Assembly: GCF_014138045.1 (NCBI RefSeq)
Contig: NZ_JACGXA010000001.1
Coordinates: 741,501 to 805,500, forward strand
Reading direction: 5' to 3'
Length of the DNA: 64,000 nt
From: Nocardioides ginsengisegetis
GTDB lineage: Bacteria > Actinomycetota > Actinomycetes > Propionibacteriales > Nocardioidaceae
Below, in pieces: positions 17,594 to 26,300 of this stretch. Position numbers and translations under genes: made by a program. The notes under the pieces were generated by a model. It saw only the letters and a program-made list of their open reading frames with translations. It was not told where the DNA came from and did no database searches. Each line of letters starts with the position of its first letter. The first letter of the stretch is position 1.

Positions 17594-18409
17594 GTGAAAC
17601 CAGCACCGTTCGACTACCACCGCCCGGGGACCCTCGCCGAAGCACTCGAGAGCCTGGCCGGCCGGCCGAACGCCAAGGTGCTGGCCGGAGGCCAGAGCCT
17701 GGTCCCGTTGCTGTCGATGCGGCTCGCGGCCCCCGCGATGCTCGTCGACATCAACGGGCTCCCGGGCCTGGCCGACATCACCGTCGACGGGTCGGGCGTG
17801 CGCATCGGCGCGCTCGCCCGGCACGCCGACGTCCTCGCCTCGCCCGACGTACGCCGGGTCCAGCCGCTCGTCTCGCTGGCCCTGGCCAACGTCGCCCACG
17901 CGACCATCCGCAACCGCGGCACCACCGTCGGCTCGATCGTCCACGCCGACGCGGCCGCCGAGATGCCCGTCGTGCTGAGCCTCCTCGGCGGCTCGGTCGA
18001 CGTGGCCTCGGTCCGCGGCACCCGCACCATCCCCGCCGACGAGCTGTACGTCGGCCCGCTGGAGTCCTCCCTCGCCCACGACGAGATCGCGACCTCGGCC
18101 TTCTTCCCTGCGCTGGCGCCCGGTGCCGGGGTGGCCTTCGAGGAGATCGCCCGCCGCCACGGCGACTACGCCCTGTGCGGCGTGGCCGCGCTGGTCGACG
18201 GCGACTCGGTGCGGGTCGGCTACGTCTCCGTCGCCGACGTCCCGACCGTGGTCGACCTGACCGGCGTCCCGCTCGAGCAGATGGGGGAGGCCGCGCTCGC
18301 GCACCTCGACCCCGCCGACGACATCCACGCGACCGCGGCCTACCGCGCCCAGCTGGTCCGCGTGCTCACCACCCGCGTCGTCCGCGCCGCGAAGGAGAAC
18401 CAGTCATGA
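17594..18409 (+). CDS. Molybdenum hydroxylase FAD-binding subunit (CoxM/XdhB type)
   Basis: The 271-residue protein is the medium subunit of a xanthine dehydrogenase-family enzyme. FAD-binding motifs are AGGQSLVPLLSMRLA (about residues 36-50) and ATIRNRGTTVGSIVHADAAAEMP (about 102-124). A C-terminal CO dehydrogenase flavoprotein domain follows. It passes electrons from the iron-sulfur subunit to an acceptor. GTG at 17594 follows GAGGAA. Its stop overlaps the next start (ATGA), so the three subunits are translated together. Confidence 0.93.
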   Translation: MKPAPFDYHRPGTLAEALESLAGRPNAKVLAGGQSLVPLLSMRLAAPAMLVDINGLPGLADITVDGSGVRIGALARHADVLASPDVRRVQPLVSLALANVAHATIRNRGTTVGSIVHADAAAEMPVVLSLLGGSVDVASVRGTRTIPADELYVGPLESSLAHDEIATSAFFPALAPGAGVAFEEIARRHGDYALCGVAALVDGDSVRVGYVSVADVPTVVDLTGVPLEQMGEAALAHLDPADDIHATAAYRAQLVRVLTTRVVRAAKENQS

Positions 18410-18897
18410 CCGAGCAGCTCCACGACGTACGCCTCGTCATCAACGGCACCACCCACGACGTGCAGGTGCCGGCGCGGCGCCTGCTGTCCGACGCGATCCG
18501 GCACGACTGCGGCCTGACCGGCACCCACGTCGGCTGCGAGCACGGCGTCTGCGGCGCCTGCACCGTCCTGGTCGACGGGCGTCCGACCCGCTCCTGCCTG
18601 ATGTTCGCCGTCTCGGCGGTCGACACCGAGATCACCACCGTCGAGGGGCTCACCGAGGCGGACGGCTCGCTCAGCCCCGTGCAGCAGGCCTTCTCGGACT
18701 GCCACGGCCTGCAGTGCGGCTTCTGCACGCCGGGCTTCCTGACCACGATCACCGCCGGGCTGCGCGAGAACCCCACGCCCACGCACGAGGAGTGCCGCGA
18801 CATGATCGCCGGCAACCTGTGCCGCTGCACCGGCTACCAGAACATCGTCAAGGCCGTCGAGCGCGCCGCCGAGATCCAGGCGGAGCTGAGCCGATGA
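18406..18897 (+). CDS. Molybdenum hydroxylase 2Fe-2S subunit (CoxS/XdhC type)
   Basis: The 163-residue small subunit has the plant-type ferredoxin motif CEHGVCGACTVLVDG followed by a second cysteine (SCLMF). The C-terminal all-helical domain has CGFCTPGF and CRCTGYQNI. These eight cysteines bind two 2Fe-2S clusters in all members of the family. Length is normal. It is coupled by ATGA overlaps to both the FAD subunit and the molybdopterin subunit. Confidence 0.95.
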   Translation: MTEQLHDVRLVINGTTHDVQVPARRLLSDAIRHDCGLTGTHVGCEHGVCGACTVLVDGRPTRSCLMFAVSAVDTEITTVEGLTEADGSLSPVQQAFSDCHGLQCGFCTPGFLTTITAGLRENPTPTHEECRDMIAGNLCRCTGYQNIVKAVERAAEIQAELSR

Positions 18898-21290
18898 CCA
18901 CCAAGCTGATGGGCCAGGGCGTCAAGCGGGTCGAGGACCAGCGCTTCCTGCGCGGCCACGGCCGTTACGTCGACGACATCGGGGTCGACTCCAGCGAGGA
19001 GCTCCTGCACGCCGCGGTGCTGCGCTCGCCCCACGCGCACGCCCGGATCGTCGACATCGACGTCGACGAGGTGCTCGACATCGACGGTGTGCACGCGGTG
19101 TGGACCTGGGACGACCTGACCGGCCCGATGGCCGAGCCTCTGCCGCTGCTGATCCCGCACCCGGCCCTGACCCACGGCCGCACGCAGTACGCCCTGGCCC
19201 GCGGCGAGGTCAACCACGTCGGCGAGGCGATCGCCTTCGTCGTCGCCGAGGACCGCTACGTCGCCGAGGACGCGGTCGGCCGGATCAAGGTCACCTACGA
19301 GCTGCTGCCGCCCGTCGTCGGCATCGACAACGCGCGCGCCGCCACCCACCTCGTGCACGACGACGTGCCCGGCAACGTCGGCGCCCGGCTCGAGCAGAAC
19401 GTCGGCGACGCCCCCGCGGCGATCGCGAAGGCGCCGCACCGCCTCGAGCTGGACCTCACCATCGAACGCAGCGCCTGCATGCCCATGGAGGGCCGCGGCA
19501 CCGTGGCCCGCTGGGACGCCGACATCAACCGGCTCCAGGTGTGGACCTCCACGCAGACCTCGACCGGCGTCCGCGCCGCCGTCGCGGTCAAGCTCGGGCT
19601 CGACCTCGGCCAGGTCGACGTGATCACGCCCGACGTGGGCGGCGGCTTCGGCGTCAAGATCAACCACCCGTGGCCCGAGGAGCTGCTCGTCCCGCTGGCC
19701 GCCCGCACCTTGGGCCGCACGGTGAAGTTCACCGAGGACCGCCGCGAGCACTTCATCTCCTCGGCCCACGAGCGGGCCCAGACCCACCACATCGAGGTCG
19801 GCTTCGACGACGACGGGCGGCTCCTGGGCCTGGACGTCGAGTTCTGGCACGACCACGGCGCCTACACGCCCTACGGCCTGATCGTCCCGATCATCACCTC
19901 GACCCAGCTGCTGGGGCCCTACAAGCCGCAGAACTACCGGGTCGTCTTCGAGTCGCTCTACACCAACACCGTCATCGTGACGCCCTACCGGGGCGCCGGC
20001 CGCCCGCAGGGCTGCTACGCGATGGAGCGGACGATGGACGCCATCGCCGACTACCTCGGCAAGGACCGCACCGAGGTGCGGTCGGTGAACTTCATCCAGC
20101 CCGACGAGTTCCCCTACGACCAGGGGATGATCTTCCAGGACGGCCGCGAGCTGGAGTACGACTCCGGCGACTACCCGGCCTCGCTGGAGAAGATCAAGGC
20201 GCTCGTCGGCTGGGACGACTTCCCGGCGTTCAAGAAGGCGATGGCCGCGCAGGGCCGCAAGGTCGGCATCGGCCTGGCCTGCTACGTAGAGGGCACCGGC
20301 GTCGGCCCCTACGAGGGCGCGCACGTGCACATCGAGACCTCCGGCAAGGTCAAGGTCGCGACCGGCCTGACCACACAGGGCCAGGGGCACGCCACCGTCT
20401 TCGCCCAGCTCGTCGCCGACGAGCTCGGCTGCCGCTTCGAGGACGTCGAGGTCGTCACCGGCGACACCCGCCGGATGCCCTACGCCGTCGGCACGTTCGC
20501 CTCGCGCGCCGCGGTGATGAGCGGGTCCGCGATCCACCTCGCGGCCAAGCGGGCGAAGGAGAAGGTCCTCAAGATCGCCGCCGACGCGCTCGAGGCCGAC
20601 CCGGCCGACCTGCAGATCGTCGACGGGGTCGTCTCCGTCAAGGGCTCACCCGGGACGTCGATCGACCTCGGCACCGTGTCGGTGCTGTCCAACCCGCTGC
20701 GCTACGCCTTCGACGAGGCGTCCAAGGCGGCCACCCAGTTCTCCGTCGGCGACCCGGGCAAGCCGCCGGTCGCCGAGGACGACGAGCCGGGCCTGGAGGG
20801 CAAGGACTTCTACTCGCCCGAGCGCGCGACGTTCGCCTCCGGCATGCACGCCGTCATCGTCGAGACCGACCCGCTGACCGCCGAGATCACGATCCTCAAG
20901 TACGCCGTCGTCCACGACTGCGGCCACCTGATCAACCCGATGATCGTCGAGGGCCAGATCCACGGCGGCGTCGCGCAGGGCGTCGGCGGCGCGCTCTACG
21001 AGCGGATGGCCTACGACGAGTCCGGGCAGCTGCTCAACGCCTCGTTCATGGACTTCCTGATGCCCTACGTCACCGAGATCCCCGACGGCATCGACATCGA
21101 CCACCTCGAGACCCCCTCGCCGCTCAACCCGCTCGGCATCAAGGGCGCGGGGGAGGCCGGCGTGATCCCGTCGGCCGCCGTCTTCGCGTCCGCGATCGAG
21201 GACGCTGAGGGCTTCCCGATCACCGCGATGCCGATCTCGCCGTCCGAGCTGTTCACCCTCCGCCAGACCCATCTCAAGGACCCCTCATGA
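18894..21290 (+). CDS. Molybdenum hydroxylase large (molybdopterin) subunit
   Basis: The 798-residue protein is the catalytic subunit. It starts MGQGVKRVEDQRFLRGHGRYVDD, has GGGFGVK, and has TPYRGAGRPQGCYAMER in the active-site loop. It ends with a conserved GIKGAGEAG that carries the likely catalytic Glu. True aerobic CO dehydrogenases have AYRCSFR in that loop, so this is a form II/aromatic hydroxylase-type member. Such enzymes hydroxylate N-heterocycles with water as oxygen source. With the permease and the ring-opening amidohydrolase, a uracil/thymine dehydrogenase is a good candidate, but substrate cannot be read directly. Confidence 0.93.
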   Translation: MTTKLMGQGVKRVEDQRFLRGHGRYVDDIGVDSSEELLHAAVLRSPHAHARIVDIDVDEVLDIDGVHAVWTWDDLTGPMAEPLPLLIPHPALTHGRTQYALARGEVNHVGEAIAFVVAEDRYVAEDAVGRIKVTYELLPPVVGIDNARAATHLVHDDVPGNVGARLEQNVGDAPAAIAKAPHRLELDLTIERSACMPMEGRGTVARWDADINRLQVWTSTQTSTGVRAAVAVKLGLDLGQVDVITPDVGGGFGVKINHPWPEELLVPLAARTLGRTVKFTEDRREHFISSAHERAQTHHIEVGFDDDGRLLGLDVEFWHDHGAYTPYGLIVPIITSTQLLGPYKPQNYRVVFESLYTNTVIVTPYRGAGRPQGCYAMERTMDAIADYLGKDRTEVRSVNFIQPDEFPYDQGMIFQDGRELEYDSGDYPASLEKIKALVGWDDFPAFKKAMAAQGRKVGIGLACYVEGTGVGPYEGAHVHIETSGKVKVATGLTTQGQGHATVFAQLVADELGCRFEDVEVVTGDTRRMPYAVGTFASRAAVMSGSAIHLAAKRAKEKVLKIAADALEADPADLQIVDGVVSVKGSPGTSIDLGTVSVLSNPLRYAFDEASKAATQFSVGDPGKPPVAEDDEPGLEGKDFYSPERATFASGMHAVIVETDPLTAEITILKYAVVHDCGHLINPMIVEGQIHGGVAQGVGGALYERMAYDESGQLLNASFMDFLMPYVTEIPDGIDIDHLETPSPLNPLGIKGAGEAGVIPSAAVFASAIEDAEGFPITAMPISPSELFTLRQTHLKDPS

Positions 21291-21919
21291 AGATCGCCGG
21301 CGCCAACACGCTCCCGTTCCCCGTCGCCCAGGTCTGGGACTCGATCCTCGACCCGCGCGTCCTCGTCGCCACGATCCCCGGCTGCGAGCGGCTCGAGACC
21401 ACCGGCGACCACGCCTACGCCATGACGGTCACCGCCGGCGTGGCCGCGATCAAGGGCACGTACGCCGGCTCCTGCGCGCTGTCGGACCTGCACGAGCACG
21501 AGTCGCTCGTGATGCACCTGCAGGGCGCCGGCGCACCGGGCACCATCGACGCGACGGTCGACGTACGCTTCAGCGAGCTCGAGCCGGGGGTCACCCAGAT
21601 CGCCTACGAGGCGGACGCCGTCGTCGGCGGCATGGTCGGCGGCGTCGGCCAGCGGATGCTGACCAGCGTCTCCAAGCGGATGGCCGGGGAGTTCTTCGGC
21701 AACGTCGGCAAGGAGATCGCCTCGCCCGGCGCGACCGTCGCCGCCCCCGTGGAGACCACCACCGCGGCCTCCGGAGCGCCCGTCTTCACCGCGCCCGCCA
21801 AGGCCGCCGGAGCCGGGATCTCCTCCCAGGACGACTTCGTCAAGGGCATCGTCGTCGGTGCCGGCCTGGTGCTGCTCGGCGTCGTCGTCGGCGGGATCTT
21901 CGGGCGGCGGCGTCCCTGA
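21287..21919 (+). CDS. CoxG-like SRPBCC protein with C-terminal membrane anchor
   Basis: The 210-residue protein has a SRPBCC (START-like) domain in residues 1-145, beginning MKIAGANTLPFPVAQVWDSILDP. An Ala/Thr-rich linker follows, then a C-terminal hydrophobic segment (about 188-206) ending GRRRP. CoxG proteins recruit molybdenum hydroxylases of this type to the membrane so that electrons can reach the quinone pool. The gene overlaps the large-subunit stop by 4 bases. A linked CoxG suggests this hydroxylase feeds the respiratory chain rather than NAD. Confidence 0.88.
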   Translation: MKIAGANTLPFPVAQVWDSILDPRVLVATIPGCERLETTGDHAYAMTVTAGVAAIKGTYAGSCALSDLHEHESLVMHLQGAGAPGTIDATVDVRFSELEPGVTQIAYEADAVVGGMVGGVGQRMLTSVSKRMAGEFFGNVGKEIASPGATVAAPVETTTAASGAPVFTAPAKAAGAGISSQDDFVKGIVVGAGLVLLGVVVGGIFGRRRP

Positions 21920-23304
21920 TGGACACCGTCTCGGTCGACTCGACCGCCCGCGAGATGGTCGCGGCGGTCCGGTCGCGGGAGATCTCGGCCCGCGAGCTGC
22001 TCGACCTGCACCTGGCCCGGATCGCCGAGCGCAACCCCGAGCTCAACGCGATCGTCAGCCTCGACGAGGAGCGGGCCCGGGAGGGTGCCGCGGCCGCCGA
22101 CGAGCACCTGGCCTCGGGCGCCGAGGTCGGGCCGCTGCACGGCCTGCCGTTCGCCTTCAAGGACACCCACGCGGTCGCCGGGTGGCGCACCACCTACGGC
22201 TCACCGCTGTACGCCGACCACGTCCCGGACAGCGACGAGCTGATCGTCGAGCGGGTCCGGCGCGCGGGCGTGGTCGTGATCGGCAAGACCAACGTGCCGG
22301 AGTTCGCCGCCGGGTCGCACACCTTCAACACCGTCTTCGGCACCACCCGCAACCCGGTCGACCCGTCGCGCTCCGCGGGCGGGTCCTCGGGCGGCGCCGC
22401 GTGCGCCCTCGCCGCCGGCATGGTGCCGCTGGCCGACGGCTCCGACATGGGCGGGTCGCTGCGCAATCCGGCCTCCTTCTGCGGTGTGGTCGGGCTGCGC
22501 CCCTCGCTCGGCCGGGTGCCGGAGTGGCCGCTCTACAACCAGTTCGAGACCACCTCGGTCGGCGGCCCGATGGCCCGCAACGTCGGGGACCTCGCGCTCC
22601 TGCTGTCCGTCCAGGCCGGCCCCGACCCCCGCACCCCGCAGGCGCTCGGCCAGCCCGGGTCGTCCTTCGCTCCGCCCCTCACGGGCACGCTGGACGGTCT
22701 CCGCGTCGCGCTGTCGGCCGACCTCGGCGGTGCCTTCGACGTCGACGACGCGGTCGCGTCCGTGGTCGCCGGGTCCGCCGCCGTCTTCGCGGCCGGTGGC
22801 GCCGTCGTCACCGAGGCCCACCCCGACCTCGCGGTCGCCGACGACACCTTCCGCACCCTGCGCGCCTGGCACCTGCAGGCCAAGCTCGGCCCGTTGCTGC
22901 GCGAGCACCCCGACTCCTTCAAGCAGTCGCTGGCCGACAACATCCGGCTGGGGGAGTCCCTGACCGGCGCCGACGTGGCCCGCGCCTACACCCAGCGGAC
23001 CGCGCTGGCCGAGACGATGCGCCGCTTCTTCGAGCAGTACGACGTGCTGGTGCTGCCCGTCTCGCAGGTGCCGCCGTTCCCGGCCGACCAGGAGTTCCCG
23101 CACGCCATCAACGGGCGGCCGATGGCGACCTACCTGGACTGGATGCGCTCGGCCTACCTCATCACCGTGACGGGCTGCCCGGCGCTCGCCCTGCCCGCCG
23201 GACGGACACCGGACGGCCTGCCCGTCGGCATCCAGGTCGTGGCGCCGCACGGCCAGGAGCGACGGCTGCTCGAGGTGGCTTCGGCATTCGAGGCCGCGCA
23301 CTGA
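21919..23304 (+). CDS. Amidase signature family hydrolase
   Basis: The 461-residue protein has the amidase signature catalytic set: Lys81 in FAFKDTH, Ser156 in AGGSSGG and the nucleophile Ser180 in SDMGGSLRNPA. Members hydrolyse linear amides or carbamoyl groups. Its ATG overlaps the CoxG stop by one base (TGATG), which ties it to the hydroxylase operon. In the proposed pathway it could cleave malonamate (or ureidomalonate directly) to malonate. That assignment is inference; amidase family members are too diverse to assign by motif. Confidence 0.9.
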   Translation: MDTVSVDSTAREMVAAVRSREISARELLDLHLARIAERNPELNAIVSLDEERAREGAAAADEHLASGAEVGPLHGLPFAFKDTHAVAGWRTTYGSPLYADHVPDSDELIVERVRRAGVVVIGKTNVPEFAAGSHTFNTVFGTTRNPVDPSRSAGGSSGGAACALAAGMVPLADGSDMGGSLRNPASFCGVVGLRPSLGRVPEWPLYNQFETTSVGGPMARNVGDLALLLSVQAGPDPRTPQALGQPGSSFAPPLTGTLDGLRVALSADLGGAFDVDDAVASVVAGSAAVFAAGGAVVTEAHPDLAVADDTFRTLRAWHLQAKLGPLLREHPDSFKQSLADNIRLGESLTGADVARAYTQRTALAETMRRFFEQYDVLVLPVSQVPPFPADQEFPHAINGRPMATYLDWMRSAYLITVTGCPALALPAGRTPDGLPVGIQVVAPHGQERRLLEVASAFEAAH

Positions 23305-23327
23305 CCTCGTCCCACTAGATTCGGCGC

Positions 23328-24887
23328 GTGGACGCCCTCTTCCGTGACGCCGACGCGCTGCTCGACGCCTACGCGGCGGTCGACTGGGCAGCAACTCCGC
23401 TCGGTGCGGTGGACGGGTGGAGTCCGGCGCTGCGCGGTGCCGTCGACCTGATGATCAACACCCCCAATCCGGTGACCCTGATCTGGGGAGCGGAGCTGGT
23501 GCTCGTCTACAACGCGGCGTACGCCGAGCTCATCGGCGGCAAGCACCCGGCCGCCCTGGGTCGCCGCTGCGTCGATGTCTTCCCCGAGGCGTGGGACGTG
23601 ATCGGCCCGCTCCTGGAGGGCGTGCTGCGCGGCTCCGGCCGGGTCTTCATGGAGGACAGCTACCTGCCGCTGCACCGCAACGGCTTCCTCGAGGAGTGCT
23701 GGTTCAACTACGCCTACTCGCCCGTGCACGCGCCCGACGGGTCGGTCGAGGGCGTCATCGACATCTGCAACGAGGTGACCACCGAGGTCCTGGCGGTGCG
23801 CCGCCTCGAGCTCCTGACCCGGTTGGCGAACGCGCTGGCCACCGCCGAGAGCGACGACGAGGTGGTCGCCCGCGCTCTCGAGGTACTCCGGGCGGACCCG
23901 GCCGACCTGGTCGAGGTGGAGCTGTGGATGGGAGGGACGGCACCGCCGGACGCCGCGCTCCCGCAGCCTCCCGACGTCTCCACCCAGATCGCCGAGACCG
24001 ACCAGGGCAACGTCGCCTGGCTGCGGCTGCCCACGCACGACCGGGTGGCGAAGCAGGCCCGTCTGGTGGCCAGGCTCAGCGCGCAGCTGCGGCCCGACGG
24101 AGACTTCCTCGACTTCCTCGGCCTGATCTCGGTGCCGATCGCCCAGGCCCTCGACCGGGTGGCCGCGCGGGCCGGCGAGCGCTCGCTCTCGGAGTCCCTC
24201 CAGCGCAGCCTGCTCACCCGGCCGGACACCATCGGCTCGCTGGCGGTGGCGGTGCGCTACCTGCCCGCGAGCGAGGCGATGCAGATCGGCGGAGACTGGT
24301 ACGACTCCTTCCCGCTGCCCGACGGCGGGCTCTGCGTGGTCGTCGGGGACGTGGCCGGGCACGACCAGCGCGCGGCGGCCGCGATGGCCCAGCTGCGCAA
24401 CGTGACGCGCGGGCTGGCCTACGCCGGTGCCGCCTCGCCCGCCCAGGTGCTGCACGGCCTGGACCGCGTCATCGACGGACTCGACGTCGACGTGGTGGCC
24501 ACCGCGGTGCTGGCGACCTTCGCGCCGGCCGAGGAGGGGCACGCGGTCCGGTGGAGCAACGCCGGGCACCCGCCCCCGGTGCTGCTGCGCGCCGACGGCG
24601 AGGTCGCGCTGCTCGAGCGCCGGCCCGACGTGTTGCTCGGCCTGACCGCGCGCCCGGAGCGGGACGAGCACGAGGTGCCGCTCGAGCCCGGTGATGCGCT
24701 GGTGCTCTACTCCGACGGCCTCGTCGAACGCCGGGGCGTCGACCTGGAGGACAGCCTCGGCTGGCTCACGGATCGGCTCGCCGGGCAGCAGCACCTCGAC
24801 CCCGAGTCGCTCTGCGAGCGCCTGCTCGACGGCATCACGCGGGTCGAGGACGACATCGCCCTCCTCGTCGTACGCCGGGGCGCCTGA
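23328..24887 (+). CDS. PAS-domain PP2C/SpoIIE-type phosphatase
   Basis: The 519-residue protein has a PAS-like sensor (about residues 40-150: MINTPNPVTLIWGAELVLVYNAAYAEL) and a middle region. A C-terminal SpoIIE/PP2C phosphatase domain (about 290-519) has ASEAMQIGGDWYDSFPLPDG, VVGDVAGHDQRAAAAMAQLRN, YSDGLVERRG and DDIALLVVRR; the Asp residues bind the metal pair. Such proteins dephosphorylate anti-sigma-factor antagonists or act in stress signalling. The GTG start lies only 23 bases after the amidase stop, so it may be co-expressed with the catabolic operon. No kinase or antagonist gene is adjacent. Confidence 0.85.
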   Translation: MDALFRDADALLDAYAAVDWAATPLGAVDGWSPALRGAVDLMINTPNPVTLIWGAELVLVYNAAYAELIGGKHPAALGRRCVDVFPEAWDVIGPLLEGVLRGSGRVFMEDSYLPLHRNGFLEECWFNYAYSPVHAPDGSVEGVIDICNEVTTEVLAVRRLELLTRLANALATAESDDEVVARALEVLRADPADLVEVELWMGGTAPPDAALPQPPDVSTQIAETDQGNVAWLRLPTHDRVAKQARLVARLSAQLRPDGDFLDFLGLISVPIAQALDRVAARAGERSLSESLQRSLLTRPDTIGSLAVAVRYLPASEAMQIGGDWYDSFPLPDGGLCVVVGDVAGHDQRAAAAMAQLRNVTRGLAYAGAASPAQVLHGLDRVIDGLDVDVVATAVLATFAPAEEGHAVRWSNAGHPPPVLLRADGEVALLERRPDVLLGLTARPERDEHEVPLEPGDALVLYSDGLVERRGVDLEDSLGWLTDRLAGQQHLDPESLCERLLDGITRVEDDIALLVVRRGA

Positions 24888-25498
24888 GTCCGGTCCAGAC
24901 CGGCTCTCCACAGGTGTGCGCGTGGTCTGTGGAGGATGGGCCATTTCCTGTGGAGAGGAGGCCCCGGACTGTGGAACCCGCTGTGGAGGATCGGCGTGCA
25001 CCGGGATCGCCCGCACTTTCTCCGCCGAACCGCTTGTGCCCGCCTCCCGGGAGGCATAGAACTCTCCTCACGAGATCCCGCAAGGGAGATCGCGACAGCT
25101 CGGAGACGAGGGTCCAGACGGCGGGGCAACCCGCCGCGGTGGCAGGGTGATGATGCCGCCGGGACCGGAGCCGACGAGCGGTCGACCGGGAGCGTCACCG
25201 GACCGGTCACCCAGAAGGGCCCTTGAACCTCATACGTCCAAGGGCCCTTCGCCTATGTGGAGGGCCCCTTTCCTGAGCGGGGCTCCGGGTGGACGATGGA
25301 GGCGCGGTCCCTCCGCGTCCGGTCCGGTCGCGATCGATGTCCCGGAGTCGTCGGTCAGCACCAGGAGTCCGGCCGCGCCGGTGGGTGGTCCCGAGCCGCC
25401 CACCGGACGGGCGGCCCTGCCCCTGTCTCGACCCGCGTGTCGGCCCACTCCTCGGCGTGCGTGCCATGACACCGGCCGGTAACCGCAAGACTGGTCCC
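24888..25498 (+). other. 611-bp non-coding stretch with TGTGGA repeats and a hairpin
   Basis: No convincing gene is visible. Four direct TGTGGA copies start at 24928, 24949, 24970 and 24982 (spacings 21, 21 and 12), with an inverted TCCACA at 24907. A strong hairpin lies at 25214-25250. The rest is GC-rich without a credible ribosome binding site or conserved protein. The following acyltransferase frame could in principle start upstream of 25499, but that part does not resemble the family. Confidence 0.5.
25214..25250. terminator. Perfect 12-bp hairpin
   Basis: GAAGGGCCCTTG pairs with CAAGGGCCCTTC across a 13-base loop. It stands about 330 bases after the phosphatase stop and 249 bases before the acyltransferase start. 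It is the most likely end of the transcript that begins with the permease. Confidence 0.6.
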
Positions 25499-26170
25499 GT
25501 GACCGCGACCTACAGCGTCCTGCACTCGATCGTTCCCCCGATCGCCCGCACCGTCTGGCGACCGACGGTGCGCGGGCTGGAGAACGTCCCGACGACCGGC
25601 GGCGTGATCCTGGCCAGCAACCACCTGAGCTTCGTGGACTCGGTGGTGATCCCGTGCGTGGTGCCGCGCAAGGTCGTCTTCCTCGCGAAGTCCGACTACT
25701 TCACCGGCACCGGCCTCAAGGGCCTGGCCTCCCGACTGTGGTTCGAGGGCATCGGGATGCTGCCGGTCGACCGCGACGACAGCAAGGCCGCGCTCGCCTC
25801 GCTGGACACGGCGCTCGGGGTCCTCGGCCGGGGCGAGGCGTTCGGCATCTACCCCGAGGGCACCCGCTCGCGCGACGGCCGGCTCTACCGCGGCCGCACC
25901 GGCGTCGCCCACCTCGCCCTCACCGCCGGGGTCCCGGTCGTGCCGGTCGGCCTGACCGGCACCGAGAAGGTCCAGCCGGTCGGCTCCAACGTGCCCCGGA
26001 TCGTCCCGATCACGGTGGAGTTCGGTGCCCCGATCCACGTCGCCGGCCGCTTCGACGGGGTCCCCCAGGGTCGCGCCCGCCGCGAGGTCACCGACGAGAT
26101 CATGACCGCCATCCAGGCCCTGTCGGGTCAGGAGGAGGCGGGGATCTACAACGCTCGTCCTGAGGAGTGA
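25499..26170 (+). CDS. 1-acyl-sn-glycerol-3-phosphate acyltransferase (PlsC family)
   Basis: The 223-residue protein has the lysophospholipid acyltransferase motifs NHLSFVDS (catalytic HX4D), EGIGMLPVDRDD, YPEGTRSRDG and VPVVPVGLTGTE. It acylates lysophosphatidate or a related lipid at the membrane. I chose GTG at 25499 because VTATYSVLHSIVPPI begins like the family; an ATG at 25466 is the alternative and neither has a clear ribosome binding site. The last five codons lie inside a dispersed repeat (26152-26192), so the C-terminal ARPEE tail appears repeat-derived. Confidence 0.88.
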   Translation: MTATYSVLHSIVPPIARTVWRPTVRGLENVPTTGGVILASNHLSFVDSVVIPCVVPRKVVFLAKSDYFTGTGLKGLASRLWFEGIGMLPVDRDDSKAALASLDTALGVLGRGEAFGIYPEGTRSRDGRLYRGRTGVAHLALTAGVPVVPVGLTGTEKVQPVGSNVPRIVPITVEFGAPIHVAGRFDGVPQGRARREVTDEIMTAIQALSGQEEAGIYNARPEE

Positions 26171-26192
26171 GCGAAGCGAACGTCTCGAAGGG
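26152..26192. repeat. Dispersed REP-like element overlapping the acyltransferase end
   Basis: The stretch CGTCCTGAGGAGTGAGCGAA continues with GCGAACGTCTCGAAGG. This form (GAGTGAGCGAAGCGAACGTC with flanking CTGAGGA and TCGAAGG) is a short dispersed repeat that I recall from Nocardioides-like and other actinobacterial genomes. Only one copy of this form is in the window. It supplies the acyltransferase stop codon and its last residues. Confidence 0.5.
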
Positions 26193-26217
26193 AGCGGGCG
26201 CCCGACGCCTGACTCGC

Positions 26218-26264
26218 TGGCAGACCTTGCCGACGAACCGCCGGTCCGTCGGCAGATTGTGCCG
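26218..26264. promoter_or_regulatory. Candidate double operator upstream of hyuA
   Basis: Two palindromes, TGGCA-GACCT-TGCCG (26218-26232) and CGGCA-GATTG-TGCCG (26250-26264), have centres 32 bases apart, about three helical turns. Together they form a larger dyad, with TGCCGAC and GTCGGCA facing each other across 14 bases. The array ends about 30-36 bases before the hyuA start, where bound protein would act on the promoter or early transcript. Confidence 0.5.
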
Positions 26265-26300
26265 TGGTCCGGCGATCGACGTACCGATTGAATCGTGCCC

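Noticed and set aside
17594..21290. Aerobic CO dehydrogenase
   Set aside because: The subunit order is similar, but the active-site loop lacks AYRCSFR and the gene neighbours are nucleobase-related, so a CO dehydrogenase call would be wrong.
25147..25482. Small plus-strand protein of 111 codons before the acyltransferase gene
   Set aside because: Pro/Ser/Arg-rich with no ribosome binding site, and the strong hairpin at 25214-25250 is inside it.
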